NCBI GenBank assembly: GCA_023362775.1
Contig: JALMGJ010000025.1
Span: 9,091,501 to 9,155,500 of the forward strand
Direction of reading: 5' to 3'
Origin: Charina bottae
Lineage: Eukaryota; Chordata; Lepidosauria; Squamata; Charinaidae
DNA: 64,000 bases
Positions 34,200-45,559 of the stretch are shown in pieces; within the stretch, counting starts at the first letter, position 1, and each line of letters begins with the position of its first letter. Made by a program: the position numbers and the translations under genes. A model generated the notes under the pieces. It was not told the origin of the DNA and ran no database searches. It was given only the letters and a program-made list of their open reading frames with translations.

Positions 34200-34985
34200 T
34201 GTTTTAAAGGACTTATAAACTGTTCCAATTGAAGCTGACTGAGCGGTGTACAATACCCTTCTTTGTACCATTTAACGTAAACAGTAAAACAGTCACAATC
34301 CAACAATTCGGGGGGGGGGGGAACCAATATGTAAACAACAGGAATACAAGGATCCCTGGCTCAAATTTAAAACACCATTCCTCACTGGAGGGAGCAGTCA
34401 TAACTTTCTGGTCCCTGAGGCCTGATGAGACAGCCATGGTTTTATGGACATCTCTAAAAGCAGGAGTAAAGGAAACATTTTGGTGTCTGGGGGGAAGCTT
34501 TACCAGAGGATGGGGGCTACAACTGAAAAGATATGCATCCGTGGTCCCTGCAGATGGCAGTGCCTGCAAGAAGTAACCCAGGATGAGTCTGCCCTGCTCA
34601 AGTATATTGGATAGGCAACTATAAGTGAGAGAAAGCATAGAGTCCCATAATATCTGATTCATAAAGCCTTTAAAGGGGGCCAGGGGCATCCATCATAGGG
34701 AGGACATGTAAAAAAAATCAAGATGGCAGCTGATTGAAGCCTCCCGCTTTTTAAAAGTATTTTGTAAGGGCTACAAAAAAATGGGTGGGTCTTCAGTTCT
34801 GTGGTCACAGCCACCACTTTTTTTTTTTACCTCTCCCCACACACAGATGCCCCTGTAACAATCAGCACCTTGAACTCCACCTGAAATCTGATGGGTAACC
34901 ACTGCAGCTCTTGCAGTAAAGTAGGAGTGTTACATGGTCATATTGAGGCACACCTACAACTTTATGTGCAGAGGCATTCCCTGTG
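34200..34985 (-). repeat. L2/CR1-type LINE 3' half, degenerate
   Basis: Another reverse-strand LINE end. A GAGCGGTGTACAATACCC terminal block at about 34240 is followed at distance by a TTTACCAGAGGATGGGGG block and, near 34895-34990, ATGGGTAACCACTGCAGCTC and GGAGTGTTACATGG. The last two match the L2 stretch at 50610-50660 (GGCAGCCAATGCAGCTCGCG, GAGGTGTTACATG). It includes a run of about 12 G near 34310. Coding is destroyed. Confidence 0.5.
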
Positions 34986-35329
34986 GCATCAGGACATTTG
35001 CAGAAGGCATCTCCCATATTGTGAGGGATTGCTTCTATCTAGATTTTTAACTAAGTGTGCAGATACTGGGATAGAAGCAACACTTAAATCCTCCTCTTCC
35101 CTTCATTTGCTCAATGACCGTATAATTAACATGCAATTAGAGCTATGGAATCCCATGTGTTTTATCATGAGTGTGTTTTCAGACTGATATGTAGTTTTCT
35201 CAATATGTCTTTAGATATAGTTATTTAATTGTGATATTAACATCTGCCATTTTTTTCCAGGACTGGAACCAATGAAAAATATAAATTTTCCAGATAGTCT
35301 TTGTTGGTGTATTATTCCTTGAGGTGTAA

Positions 35330-35625
35330 GTCACAGCAATAAAGCCTTATTAGGTAAGCACCTGCAAACTTTAAAAGGCCAGGCAGCACGTGATCCAGGC
35401 TGAAGAGTATAAGAGAACCTGCCTGCCTTGCTCACTCCTTCCTTCCTCCCTCTGCTTCTACTCCTGCTTGCTTACTACTTCTCCTTTCTGGTATGTGGAT
35501 TTGTAACACTTCCAGGTATCTGGAAGATAACTGTAAATAGTATCTGTTTGAATGAGTAACTAATACAACTGCAACTGATTTACTACAAATGACTGGTGTC
35601 ATTTATTGGTCTCTTATGCTAATCG
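35330..35625 (+). repeat. Possible solo LTR
   Basis: A CACGTGATCCAGGCTGAAGAG stretch precedes a TATA-like TATAAGAG (about 35409), then pyrimidine-rich DNA, an AATACAA polyadenylation-like signal and GACTGGTGTCATTTATTGG. The order promoter, R-like region, U5-like end suggests an LTR. No second LTR or internal genes were found. Confidence 0.3.
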
Positions 35626-36825
35626 CTTTCTGATACTCTGCATGTGCAAGAAAACACACCAACAGTCTTCCATATAACCATTGCCGAATTTGCTATCTCA
35701 TGTTCCTCTAGACCACAGTCTAGCAACAAATGTTTTCCAATGCTTACAAGCTGGAAAGGTGTACACCTTGAAAATCTGGTCCATCTCTTCCCCTTGGCCT
35801 CAAATTGTGGCCTTGACCTTGAGTTTTTCCATAGCTCCCACCATTTCATATTCCAAAGGGACCATTGTAGTTTACATCAGGTGGCAAATATCTCAAGATT
35901 TCCTGGAAGGCCAGATAGAGTGAAGATGATGAAGTATCTTAAAAGCCAACCCCCACCAAGCCCTTGTGTTAGAATTCACATACCAGCCTTTTTTAATAAT
36001 TCAAAGTAATGATATTTCCACAAAATCAATAAAATGAAATTTGGTACTCAAAAATCTAAAGATCTGATTGCTAGAAAAATTGGGAAGAATTTTTTTTTCT
36101 CAAACTGGATCACTAAGCACATTTTGAAGCACTCAATTACTTCAACATAACCTAGAGAAAATTTAGATCTATGTGTATCTTCTTTTATTCCAGCTTTTCT
36201 TCAAAGTTTAAAGAATTGCAATCCATCCACTAATCTTTAAAGCAGTTTTATATCTCATAGGAAGTCAAACTATGGTACATATAGTCCACAATAGCCAGCA
36301 TTCATTCTAGAACGATCTGATAATAGGACGCTGGTGCGTCTCTCCCTCAAAACTGAGAACTCAAAATATATTCATGAACATCTTTATCGTCCTCCCATTT
36401 GGACAATCTACTTAGAAGCCATTAAGCTCTCTGAGATTCAGTGCTGTGCATTCAGCTATCTAAAACTGAAGATTTGCTCTCTAAGATTAATGTCTTGGGT
36501 GCAATCTACCACAAACCAGTTTCACAGCCTTCATTACTTAAATGAATGGCTTCAGCAAGGCTTCGGTACATTCACACATGAGTCTGAAAAGCAATCAGGA
36601 TCCCTCTATCCAGGCACAAAGCCTGCCTACTACAATTTTTTAAAAAAGAGCATATATGCCAGCAAAACAAATATAAATTGATAAATTAAGCTAAGGAGAA
36701 AGCTGACGAGCAATTTGCTAAATACATTAATCACTCACTTAAAGACAGAGAAGCAGGGAACTAGCCAGGAAGAGAGTATGCCATTTAAGAGCTCAAAGTT
36801 ATGAAAGGAGTATTGACAAGGACAA
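35626..36825. other. Non-coding DNA, nothing recognised
   Basis: No gene. Open frames at 35644-36009 and 36334-36681 (about 115-120 codons) have no recognisable motif or repeat match and start without context. Confidence 0.4.
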
Positions 36826-36829
36826 AAGG

Positions 36830-38330
36830 ATTTTACAATCCTTTTACTCACAATTTTCAATAGGCATTACACAATCGTAAGTATGGAGAGCAGTCAGGGA
36901 AGAAGTGCAGAAAAGAAAAAAGAAAAAAAGAAGAATAGAGAAGAAAGAAAAAATAAGACTATAACAAAAAAGAAATAGAAAGAAGTAACTTCCCCTTCAT
37001 TTCAACAAGTATAAACAATCTTAATGACTTATCACTTTCTCTTAAAATACAACAAACAATCTCTTCATCCCATATCACATCTCTTATCTATGGACAAATC
37101 CTTAAAACTTCAGCATTCAGTCCTGGTTAGCAAAAGTCCATTAAGGGTTAGCATAAATAACAATATCTATTTTAACCTTGATCAAATAAACCAACTTTAT
37201 ATTGCTTCCATTTACTTTTAACTATCTTGATCTCTAATAACTTCAAATAATGTCCTAGAACTTGATTTCTTTTTCCTTTGTCCCTTCTCACCAAGTCTTT
37301 CCAAACTTTAACAGGTCTCCTATGTATATCAAATATATCCAGTATTTCATCTTTTTGCAGATCATTCTTGTAGCCCGTCCTTTTTAAATCCACATTCAGA
37401 TCTATTTTGGTCTTATTCCATAACATCCTCTTTTCATTCCTCTTCCATAACATCATTCACACAGAGTCTATCTATGATGGCAGACTTTCTTAAAATTAAC
37501 TTTTGAGTCCATTGTTCACATATATCCTTCAGTACATCAAATGTTAACGTATTTTGCTCCATTCTGTTTTAACAAGTCAAATAGGTGTTCTTCTCCTTTA
37601 ATTGTAATCTTTACTTTCTTTTAGCTCCTTCTAGTGTCCAACCTTGAAAGTCCCATCCTATCATGTTTTTTTGTTTTTTGTTTTTTTTGGAATTCAAAAC
37701 ATGAGCCATTTTCCTACTGGAAGGATTAATTCAATTAGTTTCAAAATCCTATTTCAAGTCCATCTAGGCCCTTAGTCTGTTTATAACATTCCAGAAACAA
37801 CACTCTAATCACCCTTTTGTCATTTGTTCCCAAAAATTGCTAAGTTCTTAAAGTCGCACTTAAAATTTCTTTGAGGGAAACTCACCCAGTGAATGCTATC
37901 AAACTTGCTGTTCCAAATGTTCTTAATATTTTTTTTAAAAACAGTAAAAAATAATTCCAAACGTGATTAAGAAATGAAACTCGGCTGAACTTTATGTCCT
38001 TATAGGCTACATTATGGTTGTGGATGTAGATGGAATCCCTCGACTCCCAGCTGCTCCACTCACCAGCCGATCACAAGAACCCCAGTTCCTGCAGTTTATT
38101 TGCGACTAGCAGCTGTCTGGAGTACATGTGGGCAATCCCACAATCTCTCCTTTCTCTGGAGAGATTTCGCCAGTCAGGATCCATTTTCTGGCTGCCAATT
38201 TCGGCTGTAATGCCATCCCTGCTCCTTCAGGGATGTTTATCTTACCATGTCCTCACCAGAGGACAAGCACCATCAGGATTCCTGATAGTACAAAGCACCC
38301 CAACAAAGGTATTTGCAGATTTCCCCTATC
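36830..38330 (-). repeat. Unassigned LINE-like sequence
   Basis: The reverse strand carries a Lys/Arg-rich 94-codon frame (37172-37456) with Arg-Pro-Val-Lys-Val-Trp-Lys-Asp-Leu-Val-Arg-Arg, broken frames around it and a purine-rich end (36905-36975). Farther 5' on that strand (38330-37640) is moderately GC-rich sequence without frames, like a LINE 5' UTR. An L1-type element is plausible, given the possible ORF1 at 39.7-40.1 kb, but I recognise no diagnostic motif. Confidence 0.25.
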
Positions 38331-38334
38331 AATC

Positions 38335-38597
38335 CAGCGGTTTTCACATTTTTTCAGAGCATGGAACGTGTTTGTAAAAAAAAAAAAAGATTTCCTGGAA
38401 CCCCTGATCTGCAAAATGGTGGCTGTGACATTTTTTGCAGGAGAACAAGCCCTGCCTTTTCCATTCCATCTTAGAAAACTTCCTATGGCTACATTTGAGT
38501 GAAGGATGTTTGGATCTTTTATTTAGTTGCTCTTCGTCTCCCACAGAACCCCATCAGGTTCTCCACCCAGGGTTCTGCAGATCACTGAAAAACCCTT
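38335..38597. mobile_element. Probable non-autonomous hAT transposon
   Basis: It begins CAGCGGTTTTCACA, and the right end AGTGATC...-like TGAAAAACCCTT, reversed, gives AAGGGTTTTTCA: imperfect hAT-style termini. Flanks TATCAATC and CTTCAATC match at six of eight positions. The inside has GGAACCCC words typical of this MITE group. Decayed. Confidence 0.5.
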
Positions 38598-38599
38598 CT

Positions 38600-39655
38600 T
38601 CAATCCACAAAAGTCAGAGAGTGCAAGACAAGCCATGCTTCTATTTCCGCTTCTACTTCAATATTCCATGCAAACAGTTTTGAAAAAAACGAATCATTAA
38701 AATATCTAAAATAATGAAACCAGCCCTGGCCTAAAGACTTAAAACCAAAAAGCCAGATTCAGCAGCAATGAGGCTTGGAAAATTACAAGAACTAAGCTAA
38801 ATGATAGAATAAGGGTGCTAAGGGTGGGAAGCACTCTGGATTCATCTCATGAAATTCATAAAAAGGGGGAAATTGATTTAAGACCACTTCAGTATATTAC
38901 TCAAACTTATCAAGAGTTCCTGGTTGAGTGGAATCTGCAGAATTTGCCTAATGCAGGGCACACTAACTACAACACCAGAGCCATGTGGCTTGCTTGAAGC
39001 ATCAAGAGCCCCTCCAAATATTGCTGGTAAATTATAAAGTTTTAACATGATCAAAGGACAGAATTATTAAATACTTAAGAAATAATCATCCTAATTACAT
39101 CAGGCTATATAGTGATTAGAATCAAATGGCAATTACTGATTTACAGTGTCACCTAGTGTACTATATTATCATAGTACATATCACCAGCATTTCTCAGAAA
39201 GAGATGACTTCCGACTTTTAAAAGCAGAGATATACAACAATTTTCCATAATCAATCTCTTACTCTATATTAAACCAAGATCACATTGTTTCTATAAATCA
39301 TACCACTGGCACATTATAAAAATCACTAAAGTATAGTTGCTCCCTCCCCTTATATTAAAAGAGAAAATAATATACATATATAAACCTCCTAATCAACTTC
39401 CCCTCCAAAGATAACATTTATTTAATTATTTCCTTCCTACTACTATTCTATACATTTCTGTCTACTATAATAAAGATCAAACTAAAAAAATATAAATTGT
39501 CTACCATTATACTTGATAATACAGCAATTTTAATAATCTTAATCATGTCAAACCCCAAACCAGACATTATTTTTATTATACTTTAATAATCTTAATCCAA
39601 ATCATTAAAGATAAATGAAATCAGCCAAACTCTTAAAGCAATCCAGTTAAATATT
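38600..39655. other. AT-rich non-coding DNA, nothing recognised
   Basis: No gene. A short frame at 38815-38997 (60 codons) is unassigned. 39300-39650 is very AT-rich on both strands. Confidence 0.45.
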
Positions 39656-39659
39656 CTTA

Positions 39660-40120
39660 AACCCTTATCCCACTTCAAAATAGACCAAAGCATTTACATG
39701 TCCCCACAATACGTACAGAGCTTTTTTCTTAAAGAAATCAAACAGCCCAACTACCCCCCTTAAAATCTCCGACTTCACTCCAGGAAACATCCCATACATA
39801 ATAACCCCTTCTTTTCCAAGGCACTCTATCAAAAGATCCATTTCATTTATGACTTGCAACTCGATCTCTCCCTTTTATTTCTTCAACTCAACTATCCAAT
39901 CTTCATGCAGCATCTCAGCAGAAGTTGAAGAGACATTCCTGTCACTGTTAAATTCCTCAATTTCATCCATGACATACCCAACCAGATGAGACATTTTAAA
40001 GCTCATATTTTCCACAATGTCCTGAATGCCTTGCATAAAAACGTGATAAGAGTCAGAAAGAATCTGCTTAAAATCTCAGTGGAAGTCAGAGAAAGTCTGT
40101 TTAAGGTCCTCCATGTCTCA
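39660..40120 (-). pseudogene. LINE ORF1-like coiled-coil relic (probable L1 type)
   Basis: One reverse-strand frame runs about 150 codons from about 40113 to 39665 with only two stops. It reads Met-Glu-Asp-Leu-Lys-Gln-Thr-Phe, then a heptad-like Ile-Gln-Asp-Ile-Val-Glu-Asn-Met, a Glu-rich stretch Asp-Glu-Ile-Glu-Glu-Phe, and Val-Ile-Asn-Glu-Met-Asp-Leu-Leu-Ile-Glu-Cys-Leu. The charged, helix-prone pattern suits the coiled-coil, RNA-binding ORF1 protein of L1-type LINEs. I recognise no RNA-binding motif, so the call rests on composition and context. A BovB insertion begins 30 bp away. Confidence 0.35.
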
Positions 40121-40146
40121 AGCAGTAGATTATGGTGCCCCCTAGG

Positions 40147-40187
40147 AGCCCCTTCTTGGATCACTGCCTTGTCGTGGCAAAGGGGCT
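40147..40187 (+). ncRNA. 5'-terminal structured RNA motif of BovB
   Basis: AGCCCCTT (40147-40154) pairs over 8 bp with AAGGGGCT (40180-40187), though the first two bases may be flank. Inside, GCC (40166-40168) pairs with GGC (40176-40178) around TTGTCGT. Compared with 62039-62075, the inner end of the outer stem has a G-to-A change that costs one pair. Confidence 0.45.
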
Positions 40188-40518
40188 TTTGTAACTCAAT
40201 GAAGCCAAGAGCTATGCCATGCAGGGCATCCATGACAGAGAGTTCTGACAAAACGTGGTCCACTGGAGGAGGAAATGGCAACCCACTCCAGTATCCTTGC
40301 CAAGAAAACCCCATGGACAGTATCAAAAGGCTAAAAGATATGACACCAGAAGATAAGCCCCTCAGGTAAGAAGGTGTCCAATATGCTACTGGGGAAGAGC
40401 GGAGGGCAATTCCAAGTACCTCCAGAAAGAGTGAAGCAGCTGGGCCAAAGCCGAAAGGACACTCAGTTCTGGATGTGTCTGGAAGTAGAAGGAAAGTCCG
40501 ATGCTGTAAAGAACAATA

Positions 40519-41245
40519 TTGCATAGGAACCTGGAGTGTAAGATCTATGAATCAAGTAAGCTGGATGTGGTCAAACATGAGTTGACAAGATTGAACATCG
40601 ACATCTTGGGAATCAGCGAACTAAAATGGACAGGAATTGGCAAATTTAATTCAGGTGACCATTATATATACTACTGTGGGCAAGAATCCCTTAGAAGAAA
40701 TGGAGTAGCCCTCCTAGTCAATAAAATAGTGGGAAAGGCAGTACTGGGGTACAACCTCAAAAATGACAGAATGATCTCAGTTCGAATCCAAGGCAAACCA
40801 TTCAACATCACAGTAATCCAAGTCTATGCCCCAACCACTGATGCCGAAGAAGCTGAAGTTGACCGGTTCTATGAAGACCTACAACACCTTCTAGAACTAA
40901 CACCAAAAAATATGTCCTTTTCATCATAGGGGACTGGAATGCTAAAGTAGGAAGTCAAAAAATAACTGGAATAACAGGCAAGTTTGGCCTTGGAGTACAA
41001 AATGAAGCAGAGCAAAGACTAATAGAGTTTTGTCAAGAGAACATGCTAGTCATAGCAAACACTCTTTTCCAACAACACAAAAGAAGACTCTACACATGGA
41101 CATCACCAGATGGTCAATACTGAAATCAGATTGATTATGTACTTTGCAGCCAAAGATGGAGAAGCTCTATACAGTCAGCAAAAACAAGACCTGGAGCTGA
41201 CTGTGGCTCAGATCATGAGCTTCTTATTGCAAAATTTAGGCTTAA
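40519..41245 (+). pseudogene. BovB endonuclease domain, broken
   Basis: Endonuclease N-terminal half from 40519: Leu-Asn-Ile-Asp-Ile-Leu-Gly-Ile-Ser-Glu-Leu-Lys-Trp-Thr-Gly and Tyr-Ala-Pro-Thr-Thr-Asp-Ala-Glu-Glu-Ala-Glu-Val-Asp-Arg-Phe-Tyr. The frame is lost near 40905 in an A-run (bases missing relative to the 61.3-kb copy). In the next frame Gly-Asp-Trp-Asn-Ala-Lys-Val-Gly is readable at 40930, and Ser-Asp-His (with Cys-Gly... changed to Cys-Gly-Ser-like bases) near 41210. A TGA at about 41121 interrupts the Asn-Gln-Ile-Asp-Tyr-Val-Leu-Cys motif. Confidence 0.85.
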
Positions 41246-41246
41246 A

Positions 41247-42283
41247 TTGAATAATGTAGGGAAAACCACTAGACCATTCAAGTATGACCTAAATCATATC
41301 CCTTATGAATATACAGTGGAGGTGAGGAATAGATTTAAAGGATTAGATCTGGTAGACAGAGTGCCTGAAGAACTATGGATGGAGGTTCGTAACATTGTAC
41401 AGGAGGCAGCAACTAAAACCATCCCAAAGAAAAAGAAATGCAAGAAAGCAAAGTGGCTGACTGATGAGGCTTTACAAATAGCTAAGGAAAGAAGGGAAGC
41501 AAAAGGCAAGGGAGAAAGGGAAAGATATAAACAACTGAATGCAGAATTCCAGAGAATAGCAAGGAGAGATAAGAAGGCCTTCTTAAATGAACAATGCAAA
41601 GAAATCGAGGAAAACAATAGAATGGGGAAGACTAGAGATCTCTTCAAGAAAATCGGAGATATCAAGGGAAGGTTTTGTGCAAAGATGGGCATGATAAAGG
41701 ACAAAAAAGGCAGGGACCTAACAGAAGCAGAAGAGATTAAGAAGTGGTGGCAAGAATACACAGAAGAACTATACAAGAAAGATCTCAATCTCCCTGATAA
41801 ATACGATGGTGTGGTCACTGACCTTGAGCCGGACATCCTAGAGAGTGAAGTCAAGTGGGCCTTAGGAAGCATTACTAACAACAATGCTAGTGGAGATGAC
41901 AGTATTCCAGCTGAGCTATTTAAAATCCTAAAATATGATGCTGTTAAAGTGCTGCACTCAATATGCCAACAAATTTTGAAAACTCAACAGTGGCCACAGG
42001 ATTGGAAAAGGTCAGTTTACGTTCCAATTCCAAAGAAGGGCAATACCAAAGAATGTTCAAACTACCGTACAATTGCGCTCATTTCACATGCTAGCAAGGT
42101 TATGCTCAAAATCCTACAAGCTAGGCTTCAGCAGTATGTGAACCAAGAACTACCAGAAGTGCAAGCTGGGTTTCGAAGAGGCAGAGGAACTAGAGATCAG
42201 ATTGCCAACATTCGCTGGATCATGGAAAAAGTAAGAGAGTTCCAGAAAAACATCTACTTTTGCTTCTTTGACTACACTAAAGC
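41247..42283 (+). pseudogene. BovB linker and N-terminal RT, truncated by deletion
   Basis: An open frame of about 345 codons. It covers the basic linker (Lys-Lys-Lys-Lys-Cys-Lys-Lys-Ala-Lys-Trp, intact here though frameshifted at 60.8 kb), Asp-Leu-Thr-Glu-Ala-Glu-Glu, Pro-Ile-Pro-Lys-Lys-Gly-Asn-Thr-Lys-Glu-Cys-Ser-Asn-Tyr-Arg-Thr-Ile-Ala, and Val-Gln-Ala-Gly-Phe-Arg-Arg-Gly-Arg-Gly-Thr-Arg-Asp-Gln. It ends within the first catalytic motif (Phe-Asp-Tyr-Thr-Lys-Ala). The Tyr-Ala-Asp-Asp box is deleted, so no RT could be made. Confidence 0.9.
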
Positions 42284-42445
42284 TCTGGTGTGGGCTGGTC
42301 CATGAAGTCACGAAGAGTCATAAGCGAATGAATTAATAAATAACAAGAAAAGGACTTACTGTATGTGTCTGTGTATATCATTTGGAATAGCTGCACAATG
42401 ATTTGATATTCTCAATCTAGACTTAGTGATCTAGCTCCAGTGGTA

Positions 42446-42778
42446 GGGGGCATGGTGGCTCAGCGGGTAAGATGCCAGGCTTGTCGATCGGAAGATTGCA
42501 AGTTCGGAGGTTCAAATCCCTAGCCCTGCATGCAGATTGAGCTCCTGCACAAGCTCCAGCTCTTGCCAACCTAGCAATTCGAAAGCATGATAATGCAAGT
42601 TGATGAATAGGTACCACTTCGGTGGGTAGGTAACAGCATTCCGTGCGCGTCATGCCGGCCATGCTTCCAGATGGAAGCATCTTCGGACAACACTGGCTCT
42701 TCGGCTAACAAACGGAGATGAGCACCGGCCCCTAGAGTTGGACACGACTGTGCGGGGAAACCTTTACCTTTACTTTTA
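42446..42778 (+). mobile_element. tRNA-derived SINE, second copy
   Basis: Same family as 13577-13910. The head TGGCTCAGCGGGTAAGATGC and GGTTCAAATCCC give A- and B-box-like promoters for RNA polymerase III. The body has a TTCGGTGGGTAGGTAACAGC block. The tail has AGAGTTGGACACGACTGTGC and ends AACCTTTACCTTTAC. It lacks the TAAATG-type insert of the first copy between GACTG and the GCGGGG block. No clear duplication. Confidence 0.8.
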
Positions 42779-42789
42779 AGTTGAAAAGT

Positions 42790-43940
42790 GAAAGATATGA
42801 GAATTTCAGTGCAGTGTTACTGTTTTTCCTGGGCATAAACATTTGTGACACTTAGGATGCCAAATCAGTATGGATTTGGGTATTTTTTAAAGAAAAGGAG
42901 AGAAGGAAATGGGATGCAGAAACATATTTTAATTAAATTCTAGAATGATCCTGCTTATTAGGGCAAGCCCCAAAAAACAGATCTGCAAATTGTGGCACTC
43001 TAGTACCATATTACCCAAGTCAAGATGCATCATACTGAGATTTCCAAAGTTCAGTAAGTGCTTCAACTCTACCTACCCACCCACTTCAGGCACTGGGATA
43101 TTTAGCATGTCCTTTACAAAATAAGTTTTCACATGTTCTTTTTTTGAAATAGTCTATAAGAGTTATTCATAAGTGGTTGCTAAAATATACGGAATTCGTA
43201 TTTCAAAACTATAGGGAATAATGAAAACAAGAATGAGAACATCTGGTACACTAATGCTAATCAAAGATTGTTTGGGCATCTGGATACCACATTTCTATTT
43301 ATTTAAATTTGCATTACTAGAATACTTACTCTCTTGTGTCTATTGGACATGATTGCATCTTTTTAGGTAGCAATTGGGGGTTCAGCTAATTGTTAGAGAT
43401 GTGGTCAAAATGTGGTAAGAGAGATTCGTATGTCTTGGTCATGTGCTATTGTATCTCCCTTTTGAACACTGGATATTTCATATGTTCATATTGTTCAGGT
43501 TTTTATAGAGACTGATGTTCTTTTGAACAATATTGGAGCCCTTGTGAGGAGCCCATGGTTTGCCCCAGTGATCAGCTTTCCACCATGGGCCAGTGTAGTA
43601 TATGTATCTTAGAGGCACAGAGGTGATTCAGTTCACCTTGATAGAGGATTCCACATCACTCCAAAGCCTTGCCTGTTCATCCCAAGAGCTAAATGGGACT
43701 GATTCTGACATGCACAGAAACTTCTTCCAGCTACTACAGCTGTAAGCTGAGGCTTTGGAGGAATGTGAAGCAACATGATAGCATTGTTTCACCTTTAGAT
43801 GTGGGGTCATATTGTTCTGTGAAACAACTTCAAGGAGTCCATGGCATGAGCCTTTCTTAAAGTGAGGCATCCCATTAAATCAGGGGGTCATGGGTTATGA
43901 ATATTGTAAATTTTTATGATCACGTCCTTTAAAAAAGGGT
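42790..43940. other. Non-coding DNA, nothing recognised
   Basis: AT-rich, no gene and no repeat family recognised. Confidence 0.5.
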
Positions 43941-43944
43941 TGGG

Positions 43945-44118
43945 GATTTTTTAAAAATTTTTTATCCCGCCTTTATTATTTTTATAAATAACTCAAGGTG
44001 GCAAACATATAGTACCTAATACTCCTTCCTCCTCCTATTTTCCCTACAACAACCCTGTGAGGCGAGTTGGGCTGAGAGGGAGTGACTGGCCCAAGGTCAC
44101 CCAGCCAGCTTTCAAGTC
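43945..44118 (-). mobile_element. tRNA-headed SINE with L2-like tail, partial
   Basis: Reverse strand reads AGCCAGCTGGGTGACCTTGG, TCAGCCCAACTCGCCTCACA, a GGAGGAGGAAGGAGTATTAG block, then AATAAAGGCGGGATAAAAA. This is the body and tail of the SINE seen whole at 53641-53914; the tRNA-like head is missing. Confidence 0.7.
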
Positions 44119-44119
44119 A

Positions 44120-45555
44120 CAAGAATTTAAAATCTGAGACAGATTGTTCACATGTTGGTTTATTGTTTTTCTATTGTTAAATGTTAATAATTATATTGTA
44201 TTTATTTCATGCATAAGAGATGTCTGCTTTTGCAATTCCTTCCCCATCCCCATCCCCATCTCCCTCTCTTGGTCATTCTTGTAGTGTAGAGTATCTTCTG
44301 CTAGTGTAGAAGAAGAAATCTAAATTTCTATTATTTAGATCAATCTCTACTAGCTGGATTAAATGATTCATAATTGACTTTTTTAAATCACCACATCCTG
44401 TTGAAACCCATAGCTCCTTTTTTCTGTTATCCATGACATCAGAGTTTTTATTCTTGAAGGGTGTTTCATTCAGGTCAGTGCATTTACTCCACCAGCTTGG
44501 AGAGGGAAACATGATAAATCATTTGGCCCCTGAGACATTGCCCTGAGGGCCATAGTTATCACAGCCTTCATTTTTTTTTTAAAAAAAAGTACTTTTTTAT
44601 TTAATGATGACAAATGACTAAAAATCATGGGCATGAACTTTCATGACCTTAGTCAGAAAGAAGAACTATGGCACTGCATCAATGGTCAGTGCGACCATTG
44701 CTTGTAATAAAACATTGATTGCATTTTCCATTTTTATTGCAAATGATTTCCTCCCTTGCAAAATGCCACAGGCATACTGACAAATTAAAATAAACTCTAA
44801 TATGCAACAATGAGTGAATAAATTCTGCCGCTAGACCACCAGTGGTACTTCCCTACTGCTTTATTATTAGGGAATTGTAGGGGGTAGCCTTAAGCAAGAG
44901 AACCTTGTATGAGGACAGAGATTTAATTGGTAAAAAGTATGGCATCCTATTTAATAATAAATAAAATATTGGTGAGAGCAAACCAGCCAACTTTCCATTA
45001 TTTTCATGGGGATTGTTCTAAATTTCCTTTATAGCCTGAGTCTTCCATATGTTTCAAGAGTTTTATGAAACAAATTGGGTGGTACAAAGATGAAGAGTGG
45101 CTTAAATATGATGATGATGATGATGATGTTTTGATCAATTAATTTGTTGAATGCCTCATAAGGTAATTTCTTTCATGCTGGGTAATTTAACATCCATAAT
45201 ATAGAAGTGATAAATAAGACAGATAATATTATTATCACGGATAAAATAAAAGAGGTTAAAATATATCTTATATAAATGGAATCAATGTTAAATAAGAAAA
45301 TAATTATTCAGACAGAATGGAAAAAACTTTCCTTGATACAGATACTGTAAACATTATAGGGGCTTCAGTTGCAGAAGCATTCCAGCCTTAGAGGGAGAAT
45401 GACATTGAGTCATTCTGACTCACTGAGAAAGCCTTGTCTTCCCCCCATCCTAAAACCTTAGAATGTGAAGGTACCTGAAAAAATAGTTTTGTGGATCTGT
45501 ATACTACTAAAACTCTCCTATTTCTCTTCAATTGGGCAAAACTATGTAACCTTCA
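44120..45555. other. Non-coding DNA with minor simple repeats
   Basis: (CCCCAT)n near 44240, facing T and A runs at 44572-44588, and (ATG)n at about 45110-45128. No gene. Confidence 0.5.
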
Positions 45556-45559
45556 ATTG

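Larger units (their letters stand above)
40149..42345 (+). mobile_element. BovB LINE with large internal deletion and foreign 3' end
   Basis: The 5' terminus (CCCCTTCTTGGATCACTGCC) matches the full-length reverse-strand BovB ending at 62075. A 5' UTR, endonuclease and N-terminal RT follow, very similar to that copy. At about 42280, after Phe-Asp-Tyr-Thr-Lys-Ala, the sequence jumps past the rest of the RT to a 3' end reading CTCTGGTGTGGGCTGGTCC. That end matches the other RTE family (32851-32900), not BovB. It closes with an AATTAATAAATAACAAG tail. No TSD was found, consistent with a recombinant origin. Confidence 0.9.

Noticed and set aside
34229..34689. Open frames of 115-158 codons on both strands
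   Set aside because: They overlap a decayed L2/CR1 3' end and a G-run; no coherent protein similarity.
41303..41884. Long antisense open frame in BovB (193 codons), also seen at 60346-60816
   Set aside because: It recurs only because both BovB copies are homologous; the codons mirror the sense RT/linker frame and no known protein motif appears.
42446..42520. tRNA gene
   Set aside because: A and B boxes are present but the cloverleaf is incomplete and a SINE body follows; a second copy at 13.6 kb has a TSD, so it is a retroposon head.
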